Below are positions 17,206 through 25,627 of a stretch of 64,000 nt of DNA, one piece after another. Below the pieces are notes generated by a model. That model ran no database searches, had not been told where the DNA came from, and saw nothing but the letters and a program-made list of their open reading frames with translations. The DNA lies in NCBI RefSeq assembly GCF_000340565.2, contig NZ_CP007203.1, positions 1,147,964 through 1,211,963 of the forward strand. The letters run 5' to 3'. This stretch comes from Nodularia spumigena CCY9414. Its GTDB lineage: Bacteria; Cyanobacteriota; Cyanobacteriia; Cyanobacteriales; Nostocaceae. Every line of letters begins with the position of its first letter. The first letter of the stretch is position 1. A program made the translations under genes and the position numbers.

Positions 17206-17988
17206 CTACCCAGCCACTTGAATTGGTCCTTTGACACTGCCACTAATAAATTGTCTAATCAAGGGATTTTCTGTGCTATCTATGTCACTAACTGTACCTT
17301 GCCACTGCACTTTACCTTGATAAAGAAACACTAGTCTATCAGTTGTACGGCGAATGGTACTATCTTGGTGCGTCACAATAGCATAAGTACTACAGACTCC
17401 TTGTGTCAATTGTAACTCTCGAATTAAATCTTCTATGACTGTTGAGGCAATAGGGTCAAGTCCGGCTGTGGGTTCATCGTATAGTAAAACTTCTGGGCCC
17501 TCTGTGAGATTATCAGGATTAGAGATAATTGCTCTGGCAAAACTTACCCGTTTTCGCATTCCCCCGGATAGTTCAGATGGGTAGAGATGGCTAATTCCCG
17601 ATAAACCGACCATTTCTAATTTTTCTTTAACTATCTGTTGAATACGCGATCGCGGTATCTTGGAATGTTGATACAGTAAAAAACCCACATTTTCATCCAC
17701 TGTCAACGAATCAAATAACGCCGCTTGTTGAAACACCATCCCAATCCCAATCGGATCAGCGCTGTCCTCAATTAACCCATCTCGCCGTACCCCTTGGATA
17801 TAAATTTCTCCGCTATCGGGAGCCATTAATCCGGCAATAATTCTTAACACCGTTGATTTACCAGTTCCTGAAGGCCCAATAATCCCTACTGCCTCCCCCC
17901 GGTAAATCGTCAAATCCACATTATCTAAAACTTTATTACTACCAAAGGACTTAGAAATGCCTTTTAGTTCAATTAATGGTTCATTCAT
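17206..17988 (-). CDS. MlaF/TGD3-like lipid transport ATPase
   Basis: The 260-aa ABC ATPase has Walker A GPSGTGKST (about 38-46), the MlaF-type Q-loop FQQAALFDSLTV, the signature ELSGGMRKRV and Walker B LLYDEPTAGLDP. The GGMRKR signature and DSLTV segment are typical of the MlaF/TGD3 family that powers MCE-protein phospholipid transport. Its partner MlaD lies downstream on the same strand but is separated by the iscB element. The permease (MlaE/TGD1) is not in the window. The start is close to heptamer repeats at 17986-18080. Confidence 0.93.
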   Translation of the reverse strand: MNEPLIELKGISKSFGSNKVLDNVDLTIYRGEAVGIIGPSGTGKSTVLRIIAGLMAPDSGEIYIQGVRRDGLIEDSADPIGIGMVFQQAALFDSLTVDENVGFLLYQHSKIPRSRIQQIVKEKLEMVGLSGISHLYPSELSGGMRKRVSFARAIISNPDNLTEGPEVLLYDEPTAGLDPIASTVIEDLIRELQLTQGVCSTYAIVTHQDSTIRRTTDRLVFLYQGKVQWQGTVSDIDSTENPLIRQFISGSVKGPIQVAG

Positions 17989-18082
17989 TAGTCATTAGTC
18001 ATTGGTTATTAGTCATTGGTTATTAGTCATTAGTCATTAGTCATTAGTCATTAGTCATTGGTCATTAGTCATTAGTCATTAA
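17986..18082. repeat. TCATTAG/TCATTGG heptamer tandem repeats
   Basis: About 13 copies of a degenerate 7-bp unit fill the space between the divergent mlaF and the CrtISO-like gene. Such short tandem repeats are a hallmark of heterocystous cyanobacterial genomes. Confidence 0.9.
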
Positions 18083-18085
18083 AAT

Positions 18086-19621
18086 ATGAACTCAGCACTC
18101 AATACTCAGCATTCTCAAGATGTCATCGTAATTGGTAGCGGTATTGGTGGGTTATGCGCTGCGGGTTTACTTGCTCGTTATGGTAAGCGGGTGATTGTGT
18201 GTGAAAGCCACGCAATTGCAGGCGGTGCAGCCCATAGTTTCAGACGACGAGGATTTGAATTTGATTCAGGCCCCTCTTTTTATTGTGGTTTAACAGATAC
18301 ACAAAGCTTGAATCCTGTCAAGCAAATTCTCGATGTTCTAGGCGAATCTCTCCAAGTTATACCCTATGATCCATTAGGACACTATCACTTTCCTGAAGCC
18401 ATTTTTGCAGTTTATGGCCATGCTGAAAAGTACCTGAATGAACTCGATAAAATAACGCCCCAAGGTGCTAAGGAATTTCAACAGTTTGCAGAACGCTTAT
18501 TAAAGCTATACGAGGGGATGAAAGGTATTCCCACTCTCGCTTTGAGAGCAGATTGGCAGGTAATTTTGGTATTAATGACACGTTATTTACCATCTTTAAC
18601 GAAAATGTTACCTAACTTACCCCTTGTTCAATCTTCTGTGGGTAATGTCATGGATGCTACAGTCAAAGACCCTTGGGTACGTCGGCTGATTGACCTGGAA
18701 TGCTTTTTATTATCTGGTTTAAAGGCACACGGCACAATTGCCCCAGAGGTAGCTTTTATGTTAGGTGAGCGCTCCCGTGCTGGGGTTGAGTATCCTGTGG
18801 GAGGGAGTGGTGCAATTGTCAATGCTTTGGTGCGGGGTTTAGAACGCTGGGGTGGTAAGTTACGTTTGGGGTGTCATGTCGAGCAAATCTTGGTGGAATC
18901 GGGTAAAGCTGTCGGTGTAAAGTTGCAAAATGGTGAAGTTCTCCAAGCGCCCATAGTCATTTCTAACGCGACGATTTGGGATACTTACAATCACCTGTTA
19001 CGCCCTGAAGATTTACCTGCATCATATCGGCAAGTTGCATTAGAAACACCAGCAGTTGATAGTTTTCTGCATTTGCACTTAGGAATTAAGGCGAATGGTT
19101 TAGAAAATTTGACGGGACATCATGTAGTAGTGCATGATTCAAATCAAGATATCAGCGTACCGGGTAATACTTGCATGATTTCCATTCCCAGTGTGTGGGA
19201 TGCAACGTTAGCACCAGAGGGACATCATGTGGTTCATGCTTACACTCTGGAACCTTATGCAGGATGGGAACGAAATGATGGGTATGAAGCCAGGAAACAA
19301 GAGAAAGCGCAAACTTTATATCGGGCTTTAGAGCGAGTTATCCCAGATATTCGTGAACGTGTAGTGTTGGAACTGATTGGAACACCGCTAACTCATGCTC
19401 ATTATCTTAGACGATATCAGGGAACTTATGGTCCGGCTATAGTTGCGGGTAAGGGGATGTTTCCTAGTACGCAAACACCGATAAAAGGTTTGTATCGTGT
19501 GGGTGATAGCACTATGCCGGGAATTGGTGTACCTGCGGTAGCTGCTTCTGGGATTTTGTGTGCTAATAGTTTGGTGAATGTGCAGCAAATGGGGGAGTTA
19601 TTAGAAAATGTAAACTATTGA
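18086..19621 (+). CDS. FAD-dependent phytoene desaturase/CrtISO-like oxidoreductase
   Basis: The 511-aa protein opens with the Rossmann FAD motif VIVIGSGIGGLCAAGLLARYG and the second motif GGAAHSFRRRGFEFDSGPSF. It ends with a FAD-binding GLYRVGDSTMPGIGVPAVAASG typical of carotenoid desaturases and isomerases. The family includes CrtISO/CrtH, CrtO and other retinol-saturase-like enzymes. From sequence alone the substrate is uncertain, and a CrtISO-like role in carotenoid metabolism at the membrane is the best guess. It is transcribed alone, divergent from mlaF across the heptamer repeats. Confidence 0.85.
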   Translation: MNSALNTQHSQDVIVIGSGIGGLCAAGLLARYGKRVIVCESHAIAGGAAHSFRRRGFEFDSGPSFYCGLTDTQSLNPVKQILDVLGESLQVIPYDPLGHYHFPEAIFAVYGHAEKYLNELDKITPQGAKEFQQFAERLLKLYEGMKGIPTLALRADWQVILVLMTRYLPSLTKMLPNLPLVQSSVGNVMDATVKDPWVRRLIDLECFLLSGLKAHGTIAPEVAFMLGERSRAGVEYPVGGSGAIVNALVRGLERWGGKLRLGCHVEQILVESGKAVGVKLQNGEVLQAPIVISNATIWDTYNHLLRPEDLPASYRQVALETPAVDSFLHLHLGIKANGLENLTGHHVVVHDSNQDISVPGNTCMISIPSVWDATLAPEGHHVVHAYTLEPYAGWERNDGYEARKQEKAQTLYRALERVIPDIRERVVLELIGTPLTHAHYLRRYQGTYGPAIVAGKGMFPSTQTPIKGLYRVGDSTMPGIGVPAVAASGILCANSLVNVQQMGELLENVNY

Positions 19622-19766
19622 TTACATCCCTGTATTTATAAGAATTTGAAACATAATTGCAGACGTTTCAAGTTACCCCAGCTACTACCGTTAGCCGAGC
19701 GGGGAAATCAAGCAAAAATACTATAATTTGCTTAAAGCTTAACTTATCGTACTCCTGAAACACAAA

Positions 19767-21062
19767 ATGATAGAAGTATCGCTCAAGGTATTCTGTTCCT
19801 ACTCTCACAAAGACGAATTTCTACGGAAAGAACTAGAAAACCATCTGAGTGTTTTCACACACCAGGGTAAAATTTCAATCTGGCATGATGGCAAAATAAT
19901 GCCAGGGGAAGTGTGGGATCGGCAAATTAAAGATAATCTCAATACAGCCGATATAATTTTGTTGCTTGTGAGTTCTGATTTTATGGCTTCCGAATACTGT
20001 TGGAAAGTTGAGGTAACAAAGGCAATAGAACGTCACGATTTAGGAGATGCTTGTGTTATTCCCATTATTTTGCGAAGTGTTGCATGGAAATATGCACCAT
20101 TATTTGCTAAAATTCAGGGTTTGCCAAAGGATGTCCAAAATAATATCTTACCTGTAAAGTCATGGACTGACCAAGACGCTGCATTTACTAATGTAGCTGA
20201 GGGATTTTGGAATGCGGCTGAGAAATTGATTGGGGCGCGTAAACAAAAACTCAACCAGCAAGAAGAAACTGAAAGGCTACAAAGACCACGAGAACGAGAA
20301 GAAGCTGAGAGAATACGTAAACAACAGGAAGCTAATAGGTTACAAAGACAACGGCGAGAAGAACAAGAAGCCGAAATACTACGGCTAAAACAAGAAGAAG
20401 ACGATAGGTTAAAGAGAGAACAAGAACAAGAAGCCGAAGAACAAAAACGTCAAAAACTCGAAAAAGAAGCAGCCGAAAGGATACAACGGCAACGAAAGGA
20501 AGCAGAAACACGAAAACTCGAACAGGAAAAAGCTGAGAAACTACGCCAAAATGAATTACCTTCAGATAAAGGTGTAGACTATACGCGGTTGCGAGATTTG
20601 CTCAAAGCTGGAGAGTGGAAAGAAGCAGATCAAGAAACTCTGAAAGTGATGCTAAAAGCTGCTAAGAGAGAAGAAGAAGGCTGGCTTGACACCAATTCAA
20701 TTGAACAATTTCCCTGCACAGACTTACGCACTATTGACCAACTTTGGGTAGAATATAGCAATGGGCGTTTTGGTTTTAGTGTACAAAAGCGTATCTGGGA
20801 AAGTGTGGGTGGAAATCCCGAAGCGGATTATGAAACTTGGTGCAAGTTCGGCGATCGCGTGGGCTGGAGAAAAGGATTTATTATGATGAAAGAATGGCGA
20901 GATTATAAAGACCTGACCTTCAACGTCAAAGCTCCCGAAGGACATCTCCCCGGGTGGTGGGTGGTGGGGTGGTGGGTATGGATAGTGGTTGGAGGTGGGG
21001 GTGAGGTGGTGGGGGTGGTTACATATTCTCTCGCGTCGAGACTTGTAAACTGTAACATATAA
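19767..21062 (+). CDS. TIR - coiled coil - GUN4 domain protein
   Basis: The 431-aa frame has a TIR domain at 5-140 with the pattern SSDFMASEYCWKVE, in which Glu82 fits the TIR NADase glutamate. A highly charged Glu/Arg/Lys/Gln coiled coil follows (about 155-268). A GUN4 domain starts at YTRLRDLLKAGEWKEAD and runs to about 405. GUN4 binds tetrapyrroles in Mg-chelatase regulation, but in filamentous cyanobacteria it also appears as a module on signalling and defence-like proteins. The C-terminal Gly/Trp/Val tail is encoded by a G-rich repeat and looks frameshifted. The family-like ending FSRVETCKL is found in another frame and ends at 21055. Function unknown; NAD-depleting signalling is an inference. 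Confidence 0.88.
   Translation: MIEVSLKVFCSYSHKDEFLRKELENHLSVFTHQGKISIWHDGKIMPGEVWDRQIKDNLNTADIILLLVSSDFMASEYCWKVEVTKAIERHDLGDACVIPIILRSVAWKYAPLFAKIQGLPKDVQNNILPVKSWTDQDAAFTNVAEGFWNAAEKLIGARKQKLNQQEETERLQRPREREEAERIRKQQEANRLQRQRREEQEAEILRLKQEEDDRLKREQEQEAEEQKRQKLEKEAAERIQRQRKEAETRKLEQEKAEKLRQNELPSDKGVDYTRLRDLLKAGEWKEADQETLKVMLKAAKREEEGWLDTNSIEQFPCTDLRTIDQLWVEYSNGRFGFSVQKRIWESVGGNPEADYETWCKFGDRVGWRKGFIMMKEWRDYKDLTFNVKAPEGHLPGWWVVGWWVWIVVGGGGEVVGVVTYSLASRLVNCNI
20950..21020 (+). repeat. G-rich GGTGG low-complexity tract
   Basis: The tract consists of runs such as GGTGGTGGGTGGTGGGG with almost no C on the plus strand. It has many GGG runs and so could form G-quadruplexes. It encodes the Gly/Trp tail of the TIR-GUN4 protein and probably expanded by slippage, breaking the native frame. 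Confidence 0.85.
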
Positions 21063-21122
21063 GGCTTACACACATATTCTCTCGCGTCGAGACTTGTAAA
21101 CTGTAACATATAAGGCTTACAC
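21021..21122. repeat. Perfect 51-bp tandem duplication
   Basis: The unit at 21021-21071 is repeated exactly at 21072-21122. It contains the codons for FSRVETCKL and a TAA, the original 3' end of the TIR-GUN4 gene, so the gene end was duplicated in tandem. Confidence 0.93.
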
Positions 21123-21174
21123 AAAATTGTAAAGATTTCTAAACAAGTCATTTTCCACGAAGTATTGCGGGTTC

Positions 21175-21350
21175 TACGTTTCCGATACCTGGCACTGCTG
21201 CTTTCCCCACGTTGCTTGTTTTGCTTGTAGTATGTCGCCAGCAACTTGCGGGTTATAACAATTAGCCAAGATAAACTGAGATGCCACTTTTTCTACTTCT
21301 TCGTTAGTCGCTTCCCATTCATCCCAAGGTAGTCTAACTTTTTTATCAAA
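21175..21350 (-). pseudogene. Fragment of an unidentified coding sequence
   Basis: On the minus strand about 58 codons are open without an ATG, with a protein-like composition (for example KKVRLPWDEWEATNEEVEKV and FILANCYNPQVAGDIL). The frame starts right after a TAA and ends in TAG. I do not recognise it. It looks like the C-terminal remnant of a lost gene. The rest of the spacer 21123-21468 shows AT-rich DNA before the antitoxin gene. Confidence 0.35.
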
Positions 21351-21468
21351 GTAAATTTAAAATAATTATTTTCCAAATGTTTAATTTTATTCTCTAAAAT
21401 AGAGATATCTTAGTGTTCCTATTTGATAAAACTAAGAACACAGATTTAACGTTAATAAATTTTGCTGT

Positions 21469-21708
21469 ATGAAAATTAAAGGTATCAAGCGCAAGAACAC
21501 CATAGAACTATTTCAGGAAATAAAAATTCCTGATGGTCAACAAATAGTGATTGAAATTATACAGGAAGAACCTAAAAAAAATGGAATTAGTGAGTCTCAG
21601 TTCTGGCAATCACTAGAAAATTTTCGCCAAGAACAAGAATTAGAAATAGAACCAGAAGTTTTTGCAAATGTGAGAGATACTTCACCAGGACGTGAGGTAA
21701 ACTGGTGA
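21469..21708 (+). CDS. Antitoxin-like protein of a PIN toxin pair
   Basis: The 79-aa protein has a small N-terminal beta-rich segment (KRKNTIELFQEIKIPDGQQIVIEI) resembling AbrB/DUF104-like antitoxins of cyanobacteria. An acidic, extended C-terminal part follows that could wrap the toxin. Its stop overlaps the GTG start of the PIN gene by 4 bp, the usual coupling of antitoxin and toxin. It is assigned by position and shape. The DNA-binding class is uncertain. Confidence 0.75.
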   Translation: MKIKGIKRKNTIELFQEIKIPDGQQIVIEIIQEEPKKNGISESQFWQSLENFRQEQELEIEPEVFANVRDTSPGREVNW

Positions 21709-22124
21709 GTCCGCGCTTTTTATTAGATACTAATGTTTTCTCTGAGCCATTGCGCCCAATTCCTAACTCGAATGTTATGGAAATGCTACGACAGCATGAA
21801 AATGAAATAGCTACAGCAACTGTTGTCTATCATGAAATACTTTTCGGGTCTTATCGTCTTCCAGATTCAAAAAAACGTCGAACTATAGAAAAATATCTCC
21901 AAGAAGTAATTCAGCCTAATATACCTATACTGCCGTATGATAATAACGCTGCTAAATGGCACGCTTTAGAAAGAGCGCGTTTGGTGGCTATTGGCAAAAC
22001 ACCATCATTTCCAGATGGTCAAATTGCTGCAATTGCTCATGTTAATGATCTAATTCTTGTTACTAATAATGTATCAGATTATGCTGATTTTAGCCAACTT
22101 CAAATCGATAACTGGTTTCTATAA
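21705..22124 (+). CDS. VapC-type PIN domain toxin
   Basis: The 139-aa PIN protein has the acidic residues of the active site: Asp in FLLDTNVFSEPLR, Glu in VVYHEILFGSYRLP, Asp in PSFPDGQIAAIAH, and a final Asn/Asp strand VTNNVSDYADF. VapC toxins cut tRNA or rRNA and are held inactive by the partner antitoxin. The start is GTG at 21705 inside the antitoxin stop region. The overlap supports one transcript. Confidence 0.92.
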   Translation: MSPRFLLDTNVFSEPLRPIPNSNVMEMLRQHENEIATATVVYHEILFGSYRLPDSKKRRTIEKYLQEVIQPNIPILPYDNNAAKWHALERARLVAIGKTPSFPDGQIAAIAHVNDLILVTNNVSDYADFSQLQIDNWFL

Positions 22125-22204
22125 GCTACTTTGACGACCTGATACTTAAGACTATAACGAAGTCAGTATTCTTGTGAAATTAAACTGAGAATTGAAACGA
22201 GTAT

Positions 22205-22840
22205 TTACATCTGACAAATGGCTTTTAAAACTTGTAATAATTCAACTGCACGGGGAGGCTCCATAAAATTTAATAATGGCATCAGATGATAAATGGGAGG
22301 ATTACCCTGTTCAATATAAACAAACTGATAACCCCTGCCATTAGTTGTTAAACCCCAAACGGATGTTTGATTATTTAAACTTTTATAGACATAAGTGAGC
22401 AGTTGAGGTAAGCCTGTTGATATATCAATTTGACTATTTTTTGATTCAATGAAAAGTATCCAAAAATATACTTGAAATTTAGTATTTTTAGCTTTACTAA
22501 CAGCTAAAATATCCATCCTGCCTTTAATTTTGGTATCTTCATCTTCAACCTCAATATCAGCAATATCTTCTTCTAAGCGAATCTCGATGGGATAGCGATA
22601 AAATCCAGCTAATCTCAGCAAGGGTGCAATAACAAGAAATTTGACCTGTCCTTCCGAAACTTTGCCAGATTTCAGGTAACGTCGAAAGTCATCTCTAATT
22701 TGTAGAAGTTCTTGGTGTTCTGCTTCTAGGAGAGGTTCCAGGGATAACAGAGGGGAAAATGAGTCCCTATACTCTTCTTGAAAGCCAAACAGACGCTGTA
22801 TATCTTCTAGAGATAAATTACTAGCATTGAGAATTGTCAT
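22205..22840 (-). CDS. HsdR_N-like PD-(D/E)XK nuclease-domain protein
   Basis: The 211-aa protein contains GRMDILAV followed about 20 residues later by ILFIESKNSQID. This is the Asp and Glu-x-Lys pattern of PD-(D/E)XK nucleases of the HsdR N-terminal type, here without any helicase or motor domain. Such stand-alone proteins are abundant in filamentous cyanobacteria and are usually annotated as restriction endonuclease subunit R. No methylase is adjacent. It may be a defence remnant or a house-keeping nuclease. Confidence 0.75.
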   Translation of the reverse strand: MTILNASNLSLEDIQRLFGFQEEYRDSFSPLLSLEPLLEAEHQELLQIRDDFRRYLKSGKVSEGQVKFLVIAPLLRLAGFYRYPIEIRLEEDIADIEVEDEDTKIKGRMDILAVSKAKNTKFQVYFWILFIESKNSQIDISTGLPQLLTYVYKSLNNQTSVWGLTTNGRGYQFVYIEQGNPPIYHLMPLLNFMEPPRAVELLQVLKAICQM

Positions 22841-22924
22841 TGATTTTTATGGGATGTGAGTCAGGAATACTTAATTACATTAATAGCAGTTATTCCCCAT
22901 TCCCTAGCTTTTTCCAAAACCATT

Positions 22925-22951
22925 ATAGAGACGTTCCATTGAACGTCTCTA
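22925..22951. repeat. TAGAGACGTTC palindrome
   Basis: An 11-bp perfect inverted repeat, TAGAGACGTTC with GAACGTCTCTA, has a 5-nt loop. It is the best-preserved member of a three-copy family in this window and lies between two minus-strand genes. Confidence 0.85.
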
Positions 22952-22965
22952 CTTTATCGAAGATG

Positions 22966-23595
22966 TCAATGCTGATGCACTTTTTCTAGTAACCACATAG
23001 AAGCAACTGTACCGAAAAAATGAGCCGCAATACCATTAATATTCGCTACTACTATGAACACATCAAGCGCTCGAATAATCTTGTTAGGGTCAGTAATTGC
23101 GACTCCTGGGGGTTGGGATACAGCTTTTGCTACTAGCACACTCACGCTGGTTCCTGCGCCTAAAATGGTGATGAATATTCCCACTAAACTCACCAGAATA
23201 CCCATGCGGATAGCTCTAGTTGTATCCGCTTTACTAGGATGCAGAGTTGGATTAGGATTGTCTAAGCGTTTACCTATGCGCGTATAACGAAAATCCCAAA
23301 ATACGCTGAATAATAATAATAAAATTCCCCCAACAGCCCAAAATACTCCTATTCCTAAACCTGGATTCGATTTATCTGCAAAATTACGACCTGTAGAAGC
23401 AAACAATAATAATAAGCCAGAAACCAATGCTAGCGCCAATTGTACCCATAAGGTAATCCACCCTGTGAGACGAATTTGATTGGCGATGTTATGAACTTTG
23501 TTTCTATTATGATGTGATGTTGCTAGCGATGATCGCGATTCTGTTTCTGGTTCCATATTAATTTTAGTTGTCCCCATAATACATAATATTTGCAC
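22966..23595 (-). CDS. DUF3611 family membrane protein
   Basis: The 209-aa frame has four hydrophobic segments (about 45-67, 85-103, 133-160 and 178-203), and the segment GWITLWVQLALALVSGLLLLF is typical of cyanobacterial/plant DUF3611 membrane proteins. The true start may be Met14 (MEPETESRS), since the first 13 residues are atypical. Function unknown. No operon partner is close. Confidence 0.8.
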   Translation of the reverse strand: MQILCIMGTTKINMEPETESRSSLATSHHNRNKVHNIANQIRLTGWITLWVQLALALVSGLLLLFASTGRNFADKSNPGLGIGVFWAVGGILLLLFSVFWDFRYTRIGKRLDNPNPTLHPSKADTTRAIRMGILVSLVGIFITILGAGTSVSVLVAKAVSQPPGVAITDPNKIIRALDVFIVVANINGIAAHFFGTVASMWLLEKVHQH

Positions 23596-23771
23596 TGCCC
23601 TAACTCATGCACCCACCCACAGACCGAATACCGCAAAATCTTGAGGAATAGATGCAATAAATGAACAGTTATCAAACTCTAGGATGATGATAAATCAGTC
23701 AAAAATTGACATAATGTTCCGATAAAGCATGATATTTAAGAATATGCAGCTAATGTTAAAGAATAAACAGC

Positions 23772-24245
23772 ATGATTAGATCGTGGATGGTAATTGGGGG
23801 TGTGGCTTTTGTAATTGCTTTGGCGGCTAATTTGATTACGCCAAGTGGTATCCAGTGGTTTAAGCGCTTACGAAGACCCAGATGGTTAACTTTTGAAGGG
23901 GCGATTCCGATTATTTGGACTGTAATTTTTATTTGTGGTGCTTGGTCAGCTTATATCGTCTGGGAAAGTAGTCCAGGAACTACAACAACTTGGTTACTTA
24001 TGGGTTTATATTTACTATTAGAAATAGTGACTATCGCCTATACACCTGTTATGTTCCGCCTGCGTAGTTTGCGAATAGGTACAATTCTCGGTGGTACAGG
24101 TTTGGTGATTTGTCTAATATTAACACTTGCCATTTTACCTGTTTCTACTTCCGCAGCATTGTTATTAGTTCCCTATTTGCTATGGAGTCCCATCGGTACT
24201 TATACTACTTGGAAAATGATTAGCCTAAATCCTCAAGATGCGTAA
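23772..24245 (+). CDS. TspO/MBR-like membrane protein
   Basis: The 157-aa protein has five hydrophobic helices and TspO-type features. These are the WFKRLRRPRWLTFEGAIPIIWTVIF region after the first helix, and the final PYLLWSPIGTYTTWKMISLNP, which resembles the family ending PYLxWxxxATYLNxxIxxLN. TspO proteins bind porphyrins and respond to stress and oxygen. It is somewhat divergent, so the name is moderately sure. Its last 26 bp overlap the end of the convergent fibrillin gene. Confidence 0.75.
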   Translation: MIRSWMVIGGVAFVIALAANLITPSGIQWFKRLRRPRWLTFEGAIPIIWTVIFICGAWSAYIVWESSPGTTTTWLLMGLYLLLEIVTIAYTPVMFRLRSLRIGTILGGTGLVICLILTLAILPVSTSAALLLVPYLLWSPIGTYTTWKMISLNPQDA

Positions 24246-24888
24246 AACTTGCAGGTAAATCATCAGCTTTACTCAAAATGAATAAACTACCATCTCCGCC
24301 ACGTCCAATTCTGAAATTTTCATCTAAATAAGTAATATCAAGAGTAGGTATTCTACCTTGGGGACCATTAGCAGGAACTACTTTAAATGGGTTAAGTTGA
24401 GGAGTGTCAAAGCCAAATATCTTCTGAATGGATAGATAGCGTTTATCGAAATTTACATTGATGCGTTGATTCGGTAAAGGCGATAAATTATCTGTGGCTG
24501 GTGCAAAACTAGCTGTTACTTTCACATATCCCGAAACTATTCCCAGAGGATGTTTCACAAAAGCTAAGTTGAAAAATAGTGTATTGGTAACATCAATTAC
24601 CTGATAAACTTCACCCAACTGTAATCCTAATGGTAGGGAATCTAAAGAACGGATTTCTCTAGCTGTGGAGTATAGCAATTTCCAAGCACCATTAAGTAGA
24701 GAAATAGCATTTAAGAGTGGTTGGGGATGAGGATTACAACTTTCTAGTTCTGTAGCTAATTGGGAGATTTCTGCGGCTGAGGTTTTATCTAGCTTCAAAT
24801 CGGTGAGAGGAGAACTGAGATTACTTTTGGTTTGCATCTCCTCTAGGGAAGCTTGTAATTTTTGCTTTAATGAAAGTGGATTATTCAA
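24220..24888 (-). CDS. PAP/fibrillin family protein
   Basis: The 222-aa protein matches plastid lipid-associated proteins: LLNGAWKLLYSTAREIRSLD, then INVNFDKRYLSIQ, and TLDITYLDENFRIGRGGDGSLFIL near the end. Fibrillins coat plastoglobule-like lipid droplets and thylakoids and help protect against light stress. No signal peptide is seen, which fits a peripheral lipid-binding protein. It follows the VanX-like gene by 2 bp on the same strand. Confidence 0.92.
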   Translation of the reverse strand: MNNPLSLKQKLQASLEEMQTKSNLSSPLTDLKLDKTSAAEISQLATELESCNPHPQPLLNAISLLNGAWKLLYSTAREIRSLDSLPLGLQLGEVYQVIDVTNTLFFNLAFVKHPLGIVSGYVKVTASFAPATDNLSPLPNQRINVNFDKRYLSIQKIFGFDTPQLNPFKVVPANGPQGRIPTLDITYLDENFRIGRGGDGSLFILSKADDLPASFTHLEDLG

Positions 24889-24890
24889 GG

Positions 24891-25601
24891 TTAAAATATT
24901 TTCCGACCATAACGTGCATTTAAAGGATCAGCCGGATTACTTTGATTATACAACCAAGCCCACATCTGATCACCAAAGGAAAAATGCCACCATTCTCTAG
25001 GGTTGCGTTGGAATCCAGCTTTTAACATGACATCATGTAATAATTGCCGATGAGCATGATATTGTGGTGCATCTGGGTGGTCATTATTGGTATAATAACT
25101 GGGATGCGATCGCTCGGACAATTCATCAATGGGCGAACCCATATCAACTATTTCCCCAGCATCATTTACCAAAGTCACATCTACAGCAGCACCTGTACTA
25201 TGAGGAGGGGGAGTTTTTTCATCGAAACTGGGTACAGCCCAAATTTCATAAACCGACTTCCAAATCTCTTGGCGTTGGTTGGGTGATAACTCCACCTCAG
25301 TCAAACCCTGCTGTTGTAACGCTTGGGCAAAACTGTAATCTACCATAAACTGTTGTACAGCTACAGGGCGATAAGCATCAAAGATTTGAATATACCAATG
25401 AGGATGCAATTCTTGTAGATATTTTTGGGCTTGAATTAAATTTTTTACCACACTGTCGCGCAAATAATAAGGAGAATATTCCCCATAGGGCGCACCGAGT
25501 TTTGCATAAGGATGGGGAGATTCCACTGCAAATAATTCCAAAGGAATCTGCACCAGTAATTCACCACATTCAACGATATGGATTTGGTGATAAAGTCTCA
25601 T
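24891..25601 (-). CDS. D-alanyl-D-alanine dipeptidase, VanX-like M15 peptidase
   Basis: The 236-aa protein carries the M15D zinc site. HSTGAAVDV fits SxHxxGxAxD, and EWWHFSF gives the catalytic Glu and second His. The region DAYRPVAVQQ provides the conserved Arg. VanX/DdpX enzymes split D-Ala-D-Ala for cell-wall recycling rather than resistance when no vanHA genes are near, as here. No signal peptide is apparent, suggesting a cytoplasmic enzyme. Confidence 0.92.
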   Translation of the reverse strand: MRLYHQIHIVECGELLVQIPLELFAVESPHPYAKLGAPYGEYSPYYLRDSVVKNLIQAQKYLQELHPHWYIQIFDAYRPVAVQQFMVDYSFAQALQQQGLTEVELSPNQRQEIWKSVYEIWAVPSFDEKTPPPHSTGAAVDVTLVNDAGEIVDMGSPIDELSERSHPSYYTNNDHPDAPQYHAHRQLLHDVMLKAGFQRNPREWWHFSFGDQMWAWLYNQSNPADPLNARYGRKIF

Positions 25602-25627
25602 AAGTTTTGAGTAAATTTATATAATAA

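Noticed and set aside
17986-18082. CRISPR array
   Set aside because: The 7-bp units are contiguous and degenerate, without spacers. They are heptamer tandem repeats. No cas genes are present in the window.
24891-25601. Vancomycin-resistance gene
   Set aside because: The dipeptidase is VanX-like, but vanH, vanA and a vanRS system are absent, so a cell-wall recycling role is more likely.
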